The position numbers were made by a program, and so were the translations under genes. The notes beneath the pieces were generated by a model. It saw nothing but the letters and a program-made list of their open reading frames with translations, made no database searches and was not told where the DNA came from. A DNA stretch of 64,000 nt from Bryoerythrophyllum caledonicum (lineage: Eukaryota; Streptophyta; Bryopsida; Pottiales; Pottiaceae): assembly GCA_963971425.1 (NCBI GenBank), contig OZ020514.1, positions 23,843,406 through 23,907,405 on the forward strand. Reading direction: 5' to 3'. Each line of letters begins with the position of its first letter. Positions within the stretch are counted from its first letter, which is position 1. Of this stretch, positions 11,038 through 23,364 are shown one piece after another.

Positions 11038-11340
11038 TGGGAAGGTCGCTGTGTGAGGAAGGGAGGTTGTTATGTGAGTGAGGAGGGTCGCAAGTTGTGC
11101 TGTGGGGGTCTCTGTGGTTGGTAGGGGGGTTAGTTTTGAGGGTTAGTAGGTCGCTATTGGTTTTAGGCAGGTCGTTAGGGGTAGTGGGAGGGTCGCTATG
11201 GCTTACAACGAGGTCGCTAATGGGGTTGAGCAGGTCGTTAAAGGGGTTGAGCAGGTTGCTAGTATGATTGTGCAGGTCGCAGTGAGGGTTGGGGTCTAAA
11301 AGGGGGGGGTCGCAAATGGATTTGCGCAGGTCGCAGGAGT
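11038..11340. repeat. Minisatellite with ~30-bp units containing GAGCAGGTCG
   Basis: Units of the type AGGTCGCTAATGGGGTTGAGC recur about ten times with many substitutions. On the minus strand they translate to SDLLNPISDLxx-type repeats, which extends an ORF up to 11599 that is probably not real coding sequence. The array lies immediately 5' of the ORF1-like gene and may be a 5'-UTR promoter array of the kind LINEs often have (inference). Confidence 0.65.
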
Positions 11341-11599
11341 CTGGTTTAGTCTGTGGGAAGGGGGCGGAGGTGAGTACAGTCTCGCGGGGGCTGCTGGTGG
11401 AGAGGTACGAGGAGAGGTTTTGGCAGAAGGGGTTTCGGGGGAAGAGGTTTCGGGAGAGGGAAGTTCGGGTATGCGTTTCTGGGTTTTGATTGCAGATTGG
11501 GGAGCGGGGTTCTATTCTGCAGCAATGTAGGTTCTGTGAGTTTGGTCCAGATTTCGGAGAGATCCGAGGGGAGGTCCGGTGAGGGTTTGGTGAAAGCAA

Positions 11600-12140
11600 G
11601 GTTCGGCGTGGGGTTAGGGAGGGGGGTGGTTTAACTGTGGAAGAGGTGGGACAGTGGGTGGGGGTCGGGAATGTGAGGTGTCGGGAGGGAAGTCTGTTGA
11701 GGGGGAGAGTTCGGGAGGGGAGGTCTAGTCGGTGAGGGTCGAGAGGGGAGGGGGGTATAGTCTGTGGTATGAGGAGTCGAGAGGGATAGGGACAATGTCG
11801 TTCGGTTGAGGTGGGGAGTGTGTCCGGGAGGGTGGGGGGACAGGGTGAGTCGGGAGGGGAGGGGGTTACGGTCTGGGGTGTGGGGAGTCTAGAGGGACAG
11901 GGACAGTGTCGTTTGGTCGGGGAGGGGAGTGTCCAGGAGGGTGGGGGGACTGGAAGAGTTGGGAGGGGAGGGGAGACGTCTAGACAGAGTGAGAGGGTGT
12001 AAGTCGAGAGAGGAGGGGGGAGGTTAATTCGGGAGGGGGGATGCGAATCAGGGGGGAAGGGGGGGAGTTTAGTCGGGAGGGGAAGGTGAGATTCAGGAAG
12101 GGAGGTGGGGGGTTCAATCAGGGGGGGAGAGTAGTTGTGC
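11600..12140. other. Strongly G-rich plus strand (C-rich minus strand)
   Basis: Runs of GGGGAGGGG, GGGGGGG and GGGAGG recur throughout about 540 bp with almost no C-runs on the plus strand. Many sets of four G-tracts could form G-quadruplexes. Loose repeats of GTCGGGAGGGGAGG are visible. It lies upstream of the minus-strand ORF1-like gene. No coding signal. Confidence 0.7.
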
Positions 12141-13210
12141 GGCTCTGTGTATGCCTTGTTTCTGTGATCTAATCTTGTGTGTTTTGGGTGTTTTTCTGTG
12201 TCTACTTTGTGTTGCCTTCAGACCTTCACTATTTTTCTGTGTTGCTGCCTGATCCGGATTTCTACTAGCTGATAGTTTTGTGGTTCTGCTGTCTTGTTTC
12301 TACAGGGAAGTTGGCAGCGCTTCCGCGCAAGGAGGGGAAATCTGGGCCTCGAGTTGTGATGTGAGGTATGTGAGTAGGAGGTGGATCTAACTCTGGATGT
12401 GTTGTGTCTATCATGTAGTGTGTGTGGGGAGGGGATTTGTAAACTTGAGGTGGTTTTCCTACTATAACAAAAACGAGAATGGAAATGGAGGTTGGTGAGG
12501 GACTTACCTAGATTCGGTTGAGTTGATCTGTTGGAGTGTTCGTGCAGGTCTAGTGTTTGGAGCGCGGCCGAATTTGTTGGTGATGTGCTTCGTGTTACTC
12601 CTAAGTCTGCTGCCCCGTTGTTGTAACTAATGTCAGCTCTGTTGTTGCAGCGGCTTCTCTGAATGAAGCACACAGTTGTGTGCACAATTTTACATATTAT
12701 TTAAGTAAGCTGTAATATAAATAACAAATAATTGCACGAGATGGGTGAGTAAGAGGAGGCCTGTAATGGTGGCTTGGGGCTGCGCAGCAGCAGTATTTGG
12801 TGTTGACGTCGCGCGATCTTGAGGTTTTGAGTACCTAGGTTGGGGAAGGGGGAACTTGATGGAAAGGTTTGCAGATCTAATCCCAGTACTCCAAATCTGG
12901 GGTGGATCGTTGTCTGTGTGGACTAAGTGTGTACAAATCTGGCCCCAACACTAAGATCCCCGCTTCAGAACTAACTTGCTCAGATCTACACTTACTTAGG
13001 GCGTCGTCCAACTCCCTCACCTCAGATCTGGTGTTTGAGCCATCCAACACTAGTGTTTTGCCCCACAAATCTCCCCACACCACCTCTGATCTGCATACTA
13101 CGAGGGCTCTCAATAGGGCCAGCCACCTCCTATCGCTCGTCGTTTGCAGCTCATAGGCTAAGTCCCCTCCTCCCCTCACCAGGAAAACCGGAGCTCACAC
13201 GCTAGTCATA
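12141..13210. other. Intergenic region upstream of the ORF1-like gene, with one possible minus-strand splice donor
   Basis: There is no ORF with recognisable content. On the minus strand a sequence CGAATCTAG/GTAAGTCC at 12502-12507 is a good plant donor site, so a 5'-UTR exon of the downstream minus-strand gene could lie around 12510-12680. This is inference only. A short A-run at 13215-13230 marks the junction with the satellite. Confidence 0.3.
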
Positions 13211-13575
13211 CTCCAAAAAAAAAAAAAACTCTACACTTTGTACTTATATAAAACATACAGTAATTATATATTGATAGAGATTATATAGTTATAGAAGAAG
13301 AAGAAGAAGAACGCCGGTTCCGGAGGGACCCGCGTGAATAGAGTGTCTATTCGCACCACCACTAAGACCATGCCCACCAAGCAAGGAATTAGTAGTATGG
13401 GGCTACTTCCTCGTGAGAGGGTAGACACTATACAAACACAGATGTTGTATATATATATCATCCAACATACCATTATATCTCCATACAATTTATATCTATT
13501 TATACAATATCCAATGATACATACATACAATTTGTACATATATCCAACATACAATAATTATATATCGATACAATT

Positions 13576-13606
<31 letters not shown>

Positions 13607-15644
13607 CCAACATACAATAACTATTTATTGATAGCCTTTAAGAGTTATAGAAGAAAAAGAAGAACGCCAATCCTGGAGAGACCAGCGTGAATAGAGTGTC
13701 TATTCGCACCACCACTAAGACCATGCCCACCAAGCAAGGAATTAGTGGTATGGGGCTACTTCCCTGTCTCGAGGGTAGACACTATACAGACACAGATGTT
13801 GTATATATATATTATACAACATACAATTACATCTCCTTACGATTTATATCTATTTATACAATATCCAATGATACATACATATGTTTTGACATATATACAA
13901 CATACAATGATTAGTTATTGATAGAGTTTATGTAGTTATAGAAGAAGAAGAAGAAGAACGCCGGTCCCGCAGGGACCGGCGTGAATAGAGTGTCTATTAG
14001 CACTACCACTAAGACCATGCCCACCAAGCAAGGAATTAGTAGTATGGGGCTACTTTCCCGTCTCTAGGGTAGACACTATACAAACACGAATGTTGAATAA
14101 ATATATCATACAACATACAATTATATCTCCATATGATTTATATCTATTTATACAATATCCAATGATACATACATACATTTTGTACATATATCCAACATAC
14201 AATAATTATATATCGATACATGCATACATTTTGTACATATATATAACATACAATATTTTTATATGTTTACATATATCCAACATACAACTATACATACACA
14301 AATGTTACATATATATATATATATACAACAAACAACTGTATCTCGATACAATTTATAACTATTTATACTACATACAATGATACATGTGGTATACATTTTG
14401 TACATATATACAACATACAAGTATTTTATATCGCTACTATTTTATATGTTTATAAATATCTAACATACAACTATATATACTCAGATGTTATATATATATA
14501 TATATACAACATACAATTATATCTCCATACAATTCATAACTGTATTTATACAACATACACTAATATTTCCATACATTTTGTACATATATCCAACATACAA
14601 TAGTTGTTTCTTGATAGACTTTATGTAGTTATAGAAGAAGAAGAAGAACGCCTGTCCTGGAGGGACCGGCGTGAATAGAGTGTCTATTAGCACCACCACT
14701 AAGACCATGCCCACCAAGCAAGGAATTAGTAGTATGGAGCTACTTCCCTGTCTCGAGGGTAGACACTATACAAACTCAGATATTGTATATATATATTATA
14801 CAACATACAATTATATCTCTATACGATTTATATCTATTTATACAATATCCAATGATACATTCATACATTTTGTACATGTATACAAAATACAGTCATTATA
14901 TATCGATACATGCATACATTCTGTACATATATACAACATACAATAATTTTATATGTTTATATATATCCAACATACAACTATACATACACAGATGTTACAT
15001 ATATATATATATACAACAGACAACTGTATCTCGATACGATTTATATCAATTTATACTACATACAATGATACATGCGATATACATTTTGTACATAAATACA
15101 ACAAATAATTATTTTATATCATTACTATTTTATATGTTTATAAATATCCAACATACAATAATACATACACAGATGTTATATATATATATATATATATATA
15201 TACAACATACAATTATATCTCCATACGATTTATATCTAGTATTTATACAACATACACTTAAATTTCCATATAGTTTGTACATATATACAACATACAATAA
15301 TTATATATTGATAGAGTTTATGTAGTTATAGAAGATGAAGAAGAAGAACGCCGGTCCCGGAGGGACCGGCGTGAAAAGAGTGTCTATTCGCACCACCACT
15401 AAGACCATGCCCAATAGGCAAGGAATTAGTAGTATTGGGCTACTTCCCCCTCTCGAGAATAGACACTATACAAACACAGATGTTGTATATATATATCATA
15501 CAACATACGATTATATCTCCATACGATATATATCTTTTTATACTACATACAATGATACATATATACATTTTGTACATATATACAACATACAATTGATTTA
15601 TATGTTTATATATATCCAACATACAACAATTCATACACCGATGT

Positions 15645-15678
<34 letters not shown>

Positions 15679-16341
15679 ACAGACAACTCTATCTCGTTAC
15701 GATTTATATCTATTTATTCTACATACAATGATACACGCGGTATACATTTTGTACATATATACAACATACAATTATTTTATATCGATACTATTTTATATGT
15801 TTATAAATATCCAACGTAGAACTATACATACACAGATGTTATATATATATGTACAACATACAATTATATCTCTATACGATTTATATCTATTTATACAACA
15901 TACACATATATTTCCATACCTTTGTATATATATACAACATACATTAATTATATATTGATAGAGATTATGTAGTTATAGAAGAAGAAGAAGAAGAACGCCG
16001 GTCCCTGAGGGACCGACGTGAATAGAGTGTCTATTCGCACCACCACTTAGACCATGCCCACTAGGCAAGGTATTAGTAGTGTGGGGCTACTTCCCCGTTT
16101 CGAGAGTAGACACTATACAAACACAGATGTTGTATATTTATATTATTCAACATACAATTATATCTCCATACGATTTATATCTATTTATACAATATCCAAT
16201 GATACATACATATTTTTTGAACATATATACAACATTCAATTATTTTATATTGATACATGCATACATTTTGTACATATTTACAACATACAATAATTTTATA
16301 TGTTTATATATATCCAACATACAACTATACAAACACAGATG

Positions 16342-16375
<34 letters not shown>

Positions 16376-16940
16376 CTCGATACGATATATATCTATTTAT
16401 ACTACATACAATGATACATGCGGTATACATTTTGTACATATATACAACATGCAATTATTTTATATCGATACTATTTTATATGTTTATAAATATTCAACAT
16501 AGAACTATACATACACAAACGTTATATATATATACAACATTCAATTATATCTCTATACCATTTATATCTATTTATACAACATACACTTATATTTCCATAC
16601 ACTTTGTACATTTATACAACATACAATATTTATATATTGATAGAGTTTATGTAGTTATAGAAGAAGAAGATGAAGAACGCCGGTCTCGGAGAGACCGGCG
16701 TGAATAGAGTGTCTATTAGCACTACCACCAAGACCATGCCCACCACGCAAGGAATTAGTAGTATGGGGCTACTTCCACGTCTCGAGGGTAGACACTATAC
16801 AAACACAGATGTTGTGTATATATATATTATACAACATACATTTATATCTCCATACAATTTATATCTATTTATACAATTTCCAATGTTATATACATACGTT
16901 TTATACATTTATACAAAATACAATAATTATATATCAATAC

Positions 16941-16979
<39 letters not shown>

Positions 16980-17599
16980 AACATACAACTATACATTCAC
17001 AGATGTTACATATATATATACAACATACAATTATATCTTCATATGATTTATATCTATTTATACTTCATACAATATTGCATGCGGTATACATTTTGTAGAT
17101 ATACTCAATATACAATTATTTGATATCGATACTATTTTATATGTTTATAAGTATCCAGCATACAACTATACATACACAGATAATATATATATATATATAC
17201 AACATACAATTATATCTCATTACGATTTGTATCTAGTATTTATACAACATACATTTATATTTCCATACATTTTGTACATATATACAACATACAATAATTA
17301 TTTATTGATAGAGTTTATGTAGTTATAGAAGAAGAAGAAGAACGCTTGTCCCGAAGGGACCAGCGTGAATAGAGTGTCTATTTGCACCACCACTAAGACC
17401 ATGCCCACGAGGCAAGGAATTAGTAGTTTAGGGCTACTTCCCCCTCTCGAGAATAGACACTATACAAACCTAGATATTGTATATATATATATCATACAAC
17501 ATACGATTATATCTCCATACGATTTATATCTATTTATACAATTTCCAATGATACGTACATACATTTTGTACAAATATACAACATACAATAATTATATAT

Positions 17600-17622
17600 G
17601 GATACAATTTAAAAAAATTAAA

Positions 17623-17653
<31 letters not shown>

Positions 17654-17712
17654 AAATAAAAAATAAAATAAAAAATTAATTAATAAATTAAAAAAAAAAT
17701 ATATATATATAT
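17600..17712. repeat. A-rich low-complexity tract (AAAATAAAA) inside the satellite
   Basis: About 110 bp of A-runs broken by single T residues replaces the usual filler after the cassette at 17343. It is the only such tract in the array and may be slippage or a retroposed poly(A) tail. Confidence 0.6.
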
Positions 17713-18499
17713 ATATCCAACATACAACTATACATACACAGATGTTACATACATATATACAACATACAATTATATCTTCATATGATTTATATCTTTTCAT
17801 ACTACATACAATGATACATACATACATTTTGAACAAATATACAACATACAAGAATTTTATATGTTTATATATATCCAACATACAAGAAACATACACAGAT
17901 GTTACATATTTATATATATATACAATAGACAACTGTATCTCGATACGATTTATATCAATTTATACTACATACAATGATACATGCGGTATACATTTTGTAC
18001 ATATATACAACATACAATTATTTTATATCGATACTATCTTATATGATTATAAATATCCAACATAGAACTATACATACCCAGATGTTATATATATATACAT
18101 ACAACAATTTTATCTCTATACGATTTATATCTATTTACACAACATACACTTATATTTCCATACACTTTGTACATATATACAACGTACAATTATTATGTAT
18201 TGATAGAGTTTATGTAGTTATAGAAGAAGAAGAAGAAGAACGCCGGTCCCGGAGGGACCGGCGTGAATAGAGTGTCTATTTGCACCACCACTAAGACCAT
18301 GCCCACCGGGCAAGGAATTAGTAGTATGGGGCTACTTCCTCCCCTCAAGGGTAGACACTATACAGACACAGATGTTGTATATATATACCATACAACATAG
18401 GATTATATCTCCATACGATATATATCTATTAATACAATTTCCAATGTTATATACATAAATTTTGTACATATATACAACATACAATAATTATATATTGAT

Positions 18500-18542
<43 letters not shown>

Positions 18543-19869
18543 AACATACAACCATACATACACAGATGTTACATATATATATACAACATAGAATTATATC
18601 TCCATACCATATATATCTTTTTATACTACATACAATGATACATACATATATTTTGTACATATATACAACATACAATAATTTTATATGTTTATATATATCC
18701 AACATACAACTATACATACACAGATGTTACATATATATATATATACAACAGACAATTGTATCTTGATACAATTTATATCTATTTATACTACGTACAATGA
18801 TACATGCGGTATAGATTTTGTAGATATACACAACATACAATTATTTTATATCGATACTATTTTATATGTTTATAAGTATCCAACATACAACTATACATAC
18901 AGAGATGTTATATATATACATATACAACATACAATTATATCTCATTACGATTTGTATCTAGTATTTATACAACATACATTTATAATTCCATACATTTTAT
19001 ACATATATACAACATACAATAATTATTTATTGATAGAGTTTATGTTGTTATAAAAGAAGAAGAAGAACGCCAGTCCCGGAGGGACCGGCGTGAATAGAGT
19101 GTCTATTAGCACCACCACTAAGACCATGCCCACCAAGCAAGGAATTAGTAGTATGGGGCTACTTCCCCGCCTCGAGCGTAGACACTATACAAACAAAGAT
19201 GTTGTATATATATATTATACAACATACAATTATATCTCCATACGATTTATATCTATTTATACAATACCCAATGATACATACATACATTTTGTACATATTT
19301 ACAACATACAATAATTATATATTGATAGAGTTTATGTAGTTATAGAAGAAGAAGAAGAACGCCAGTCCCGGAGGGACCGGCGTGAATAGAGTGTCTATTC
19401 GCACCACCACTAAGACCATGCCCACCTGGCAAGGAATTAGTAGTTTGGGGCTACTTCCCCCTCTCGAGAATAGACACTATACAAACACAGATGTTGTATA
19501 TATATATCATACAACATACGATTATATCTCCATACGATTTATATCTATTTATACAATGTCCAATGATACATACATACATTTTGTACATATATACAACATA
19601 CAATAGTTCTATATCGATTCATGCATACATTTCGTACATGTATTCAACATTCATTAATTTTATATGTTTATATATATCCAACATACAACTTTACATACAC
19701 AGATGTTACATATATATATATACAACCGTCAATTGTATCTCGATACGATTTATATCTATTTATACTACATACAATGATACTTACATACATTTTGTACCTA
19801 TATACAACATACAATAATTATATGTGTATGTATATTAGTTGTATGTTGTATATATATATAATTATTTAA

Positions 19870-19990
19870 AACTCTTTGCCTGGCGGGCATGGTCTTAGTG
19901 GTGGTGCGAGCAGACACTTTACTCACTCCGGCCCCTCTGGGACTGGTGTTCTTCTTCTACTTCTAAATATATAAATTGTATCGATATATA
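19870..19990 (-). repeat. Inverted, diverged copy of the satellite cassette at the array's right end
   Basis: The plus strand reads CTGGCGGGCATGGTCTTAGT, GGTGGTGCGAGCAGACACT and, further on, GGGACTGGTGTTCTTCTTCT. This is the reverse complement of the cassette order (hairpin arm, TGTCTATTCGCACCACC, AAGACCATGCCCACCAG). The hairpin is degenerate. It marks an orientation switch at the edge of the array. Confidence 0.8.
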
Positions 19991-20110
19991 ATTATTGTAT
20001 GTCGTACATATGTACAAAATGTATGTATGATTTATCATTGGTTATTGTATTAATAGATATAAATCATATGGAGATAGAATTGTATGTTTTGTATATATAT
20101 ATATATATCA

Positions 20111-20430
20111 TTTGTGTATGTATAGTTGTATCTTGGACATCTTTTCAATCCTTTTCTTTTTCAACCCTTACTTTTCAAATCCCTTGTCTTTTTATAGATT
20201 TTTTTTATTTTCAAATATCTGATCTCTACCTTTTTACCTTTTCACCATTTTTCCAACTATTTACTTTTCAAATCTTTACTTTGTCTCACTCTTACTTTTT
20301 CAAACCCTTACTTTTCCTTACCTTTACTTTTACAATCCATTACTTTATTTTATCCATATTTTTTGAACTTTTACTTCTTCAATCTCTTATTTTTTCTAAC
20401 CCTTACATTCCAAATCCCTTACTTTTGGGT
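20111..20430. repeat. Pyrimidine-rich simple repeat (CCCTTACTTTTTCAAAT-like)
   Basis: Degenerate units of the type CCCTTACTTTTCAAATC recur over ~300 bp. No gene is visible, and the tract leads directly into the telomere-like tract. Confidence 0.6.
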
Positions 20431-20580
20431 CCAGGGTTTTGGGTCTTGAGTTTAGGATCTATGGTTTTGGATCTAGGGTTGAGGGTCTATGCTTTAGGGT
20501 CCAGGGTTTAGAGTCTAGGGTTCTGAGTCCAGGGTTCAGGGACTAGGGTTTTGGGTGCAGGGTTTAGGATCTATGGTTTT
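20430..20580 (+). repeat. Degenerate telomere-like repeat (GGGTTTAGGGTCYAG)
   Basis: About ten units of ~14 bp such as GGGTCCAGGGTTTAGAGTC and TAGGGTTTTGGGTGCAGGG resemble the plant telomere repeat TTTAGGG with inserted bases. Diverged interstitial arrays like this are common in plants. There is no perfect (TTTAGGG)n. Confidence 0.65.
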
Positions 20581-20605
20581 TATATATATAATAACATTTG
20601 GTTGC

Positions 20606-20839
20606 TTAACCCCTAAAGGCCCAAGTGTCCCTTGGGGGGACGATTTGATTTCGGGCACGTTCCATAAATTGGGAAAAAATCTATTTTAAAAAATTCTCTA
20701 TAGTTGATTGTCCTTGATATGAGCTCCATCGAAAAAAAATAAAAAAATAAATGATATATAGATATATATATAAATTTGAATGATTGAAATTCTTATTGGA
20801 TTCATGGTTTGAAATTGCCTTGGGCCTTTAGGAGTTTAT
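20606..20839. mobile_element. Small TTAA-type MITE-like element (degenerate)
   Basis: The left end is TTAACCCCTAAAGGCCCAAG and the right end reads, in reverse complement, ATAAACTCCTAAAGGCCCAAG. This gives a terminal inverted repeat of ~20 bp with three differences around 234 bp of AT-rich sequence. The CCCCTAAAG terminus next to TTAA is shared with the element at 47145-47920. No ORF. Confidence 0.55.
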
Positions 20840-21670
20840 TAGAAGGCCCTGTGTTTGTAAGATAATAATGCCTTTGGTTGTAAACAAAAAAAAAACCAAT
20901 CACCGCTTAGAGTACATATATTGGATGTATTAGCCGGGTGTTGAGTATTAACCGGGTCCAATACTTCTCGTTGCCATAAGTATTCAAACATCATGAGGAA
21001 GTGAACGAATTGCGCTCCTGTTCTAACATCATGAGGAAGTGAACGACGTCAACTTCAGCCGACAGCAATCGATTTCTAGTCTACCGTCACTCTCACATGC
21101 CACGCTCACCTTCCTCTTCCCCATCCTCATTCACATTTCCTCCTCCCTTGCTCGAGCTCGCCATAGCCACTATTCCTTTTCGCCATAGCCGTTTTCTTTT
21201 TTTGTGGTAGTTTTTTACTGTCTTCCGCATCGCCTTTGAAGTCATCACCGCAATTTTCTCTCTTCTTTCTCTTCTGTCTTTGTTCCGGGTTGGTCCATTG
21301 TTGTGCTCTTCATTCTTATCTTCGTGCTCGTAACTGGAGAGCGCTTCGTCCATACTAGAGACATGTTGAACCAAAGAGGCGCATTGAAGAGGTGCGTGTG
21401 CATGCGAGGAGGAGCGATGAGGTGCAATGTTCTGTGACCTTTTGTGAGCTCCTTAGGTGAGCAAGGTGGACGGTGTTCAGGATTTAGTTGAATGTCGTCT
21501 ATTGGCACTCGGATTTTAGCATGCATAAAATTTGACATGGATGTCTGTTCGATTGTCTCCGTGACATCTTATTGCTCAATCTCTTCTCATTCAGTCTTCT
21601 TGATCAATCTCGTGCGGGAACAAACCGTATCACTTACGGGTTCGTCCATAGACGTTTGTAACATGAAGAG
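20840..21670. other. Intergenic region; short direct duplication, no gene recognised
   Basis: The block ACATCATGAGGAAGTGAACGA occurs twice, near 20987 and 21026. The minus-strand ORFs at 21093-21538 overlap each other in different frames and show no recognisable domain, so I do not call them. Confidence 0.4.
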
Positions 21671-21674
21671 GGTT

Positions 21675-21825
21675 GCTACCGTATATACATATCCGTATAT
21701 CCATACGTATCCGTATATCCATATGTATCCGTATATCCATATGTATCCGTATATCCATATGTATCCGTATATCCATATGTATCCGTATATCCATACGTAT
21801 CCGTATTTCCATACGTCCAAAGGAA
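21675..21825. repeat. 18-bp minisatellite (TATCCGTATATCCATATG)
   Basis: About eight near-perfect tandem copies. The unit is a multiple of three, so both strands show long artefactual Tyr/Ile/Pro ORFs. Confidence 0.9.
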
Positions 21826-21844
21826 TTCTAGAAATTCTGAAATC

Positions 21845-22370
21845 AGGCGCTCAGGGATCGGGTATGCTCTCGTTCTCGTGAGGGGGATCGGGCGCATCTC
21901 CGATCTCTTGCGGGGGATCGGGTGCGCTCCCGTTCTCGTGTGGGGGATCGGGTGAGCCTCCGATATCTTTTGGGGGATCGGGCGCGCTCCCGATCTCATG
22001 TGGAAGATCGGGTGCGCTCCCGTGATCGTGTGGGGGATTGGGTGAGCCTCCGATCTCTTTTGGGGGATTGGGTGCGCTCCCGATCTCATGTGGGGGATTA
22101 GGAGCTTCTCCGATCTCTTGCGGGGGATCGATTGCGCTCCTGTTCTCATGTGGGCGATTGGGTGCGCTCCAGATCACCTTCGGAGGATGAGGTGCCTTTC
22201 CGATCTCCCAGTGGTTATTGAGTGCGCTCGCGATCGCGACTTGGGGATCGCGTGCACTCCTGATCTCCTAGTGGTGATCTGGTGCGCTCCCCTTCCCCGG
22301 TATAATCGGGTGCGCTCCTGATCTCTCGATGCTTATCGAGTGCGCTCTCCATCTCTCAGTAGGGAACGGG
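21845..22370. repeat. 30-bp GATCGGG/CCCGATC repeat array, 5' side of element A
   Basis: Units of 30 bp of the form GGGGGATCGGGTGCGCTCCC followed by GATCTCTTGT recur about 15 times, becoming more diverged toward the gene. Each contains the inverted repeat GATCGGG ... CCCGATC. The same motif reappears at 23809-23840 inside the gene's non-coding gap, at 25870-25970 and at 26290-26570, so it brackets the DUF7869 gene and is a candidate subterminal transposase-binding array. A splice-acceptor-like TTTCGCAG occurs at ~22437 just before the coding start. Confidence 0.8.
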
Positions 22371-22485
22371 GGCTCCATGTATCTCTGCGTTGATTTAAAC
22401 TCACATTTTCTTCTCCACTTACTTTTGTCATTTCGCAGGGATAATCAAATCGTGTGGAACTGTTTGTTCCAGCAGACCGTGATCG

Positions 22486-23364
22486 ATGACTACTTCACCT
22501 ATACCCCCCGTTGATTTCACGAATCTTTCCCCAGGGCCGCGCTCCGAATTCGTTTCGGGCAAGGCAGTCTCCCTTGTCTACCCCCGTCATGGTGTGGTTG
22601 GAGATGGCGTTGTCATTGAGGCTGCTCTCATTGGTCACTGGCTTGGTGTCAACATTCATCTTCACTTGGCCAATCTGACGCTAAATAGCGTGTCTGAGAT
22701 CATCCTGGAGGCCCGTTATCTTCTCATGCACCCACAACAGGACAACATCTCCGTCCTGGCTGATTCTGTTGGTAGGACAGTCCTTTGGATGGCAGAGTGC
22801 TTAGTCCTTCCATCGAAAGATGTTCCTATTGATTTGCACGGTGATCCTTCTTCCGAATCCCAAATCCCTCTTCCTTTTTTACCTCAGATTGAGTGGGTGG
22901 GTAAGGTGGTAAAGCGGTATAACAGCAACCGTATTCTAGCGGCCACTGGCAGGGTCAACTGCTCCCTAGCTAATGAGCCATTCCAGAATATTTCCCAAGG
23001 GGAGGGGAACGTTGGCGTCACGGTGTTAGACGTTTTCATTGGGGATCGTGGTGACATCATGAGTCATCAGAGTTGGCCAATTTCGGAGTGCAAATTCGAA
23101 GGTGGGCGTGGTCTAAGCGAGACACTCGATCACTTCATTCGACTTCTGGAACCAGCGGACCCGAATGAGCACCTAGGTGGTCGTCCCAAAACACTGTACC
23201 GGTTTATCCGTCGCCGGAAGCGAACTGACAAGAAGCTCGCCACGTACTCTAAGAAGACTATGCCGGAAGCGATTCAAGCGGTCACTTCGGAGTCATGTTG
23301 CCCTACTCAATGCGTCCGCCTAATCCGTCCTGAGGATACCCTCCTAATCCGGCAGAAGTTCTAG
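22486..23364 (+). pseudogene. Element A, N-terminal part of the DUF7869-family protein
   Basis: A 292-codon ORF. Residues ~25-110 (GKAVSLVYPRHGVVGDGVV.. HWLGVNIHLHLANL.. SVGRTVLWM) look like a small beta-barrel reader domain, and match element B (GMSVNLMRPGSGKIGEA.. QWLGVDIPV.. TLRRTVLW). Residues ~180-225 (GVTVLDVFIGDRGDIMSHQS) are also conserved in B. Near the end comes the CC-x(3)-C signature (SESCCPTQCVRLIRPED) that precedes the catalytic part in this family. The ORF stops at RQKF-stop, where element B reads through RQKFYDKSFED, so the stop is probably a mutation. The first ATG at 22486 is plausible, since the upstream 50 bases follow a splice-acceptor-like TTTCGCAG. The protein presumably acts in the nucleus. 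Confidence 0.65.

Larger units (their letters stand above)
13215..20110 (+). repeat. Satellite array: hairpin-bearing cassette alternating with AT-rich CATACAA filler
   Basis: A cassette of ~130 bp is made of a GAA-rich tract, a GC hairpin, GTGAATAGAGTGTCTATT, CACCACCACTAAGACCATGC, GGAATTAGTAGTATGGGGCT and GTAGACACTATACAAACA. It recurs in direct orientation with its hairpin near 13312, 13662, 13959, 14649, 15349, 15995, 16679, 17343, 18241, 19067 and 19360. The spacing is either ~295-350 bp or ~650-900 bp, depending on how many filler blocks lie between. The filler is TATATATA plus ATCCAACATACAACTATACA, ATCTCCATACGATTTATATC and CATACATTTTGTACATAT blocks that themselves repeat every ~90-130 bp. 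Long ORFs on both strands (for example 15335-15958) arise because TATA/CATACAA lacks stops in some frames; they are not genes. Confidence 0.9.

Noticed and set aside
11009-11599. N-terminal extension of the ORF1-like protein to 11599
   Set aside because: The extension reads only the 30-bp minisatellite and is not credible coding sequence.
13334-19817. Many 60-207 codon ORFs starting NRVSIRTTTKTMPTKQG across the satellite
   Set aside because: They are frames through the repeated cassette and TATA/CATACAA filler, occur on both strands, and vary with the repeat. There is no sign of selection on protein sequence.
13215-20110. CRISPR-like regular repeats
   Set aside because: Spacing is variable, spacers are themselves repetitive, and the context is eukaryotic.
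20430-20580. True telomere end
   Set aside because: Units are degenerate and interrupted, and the sequence continues normally on both sides.
21093-21538. Two overlapping minus-strand ORFs as a host gene
   Set aside because: They are in different frames, have no domain or splice logic, and are low in complexity.
21587-22177. Tyr/Ile/Trp-rich and Pro/His-rich minus-strand ORFs
   Set aside because: They are products of the 18-bp and 30-bp tandem repeats, whose units are multiples of three.
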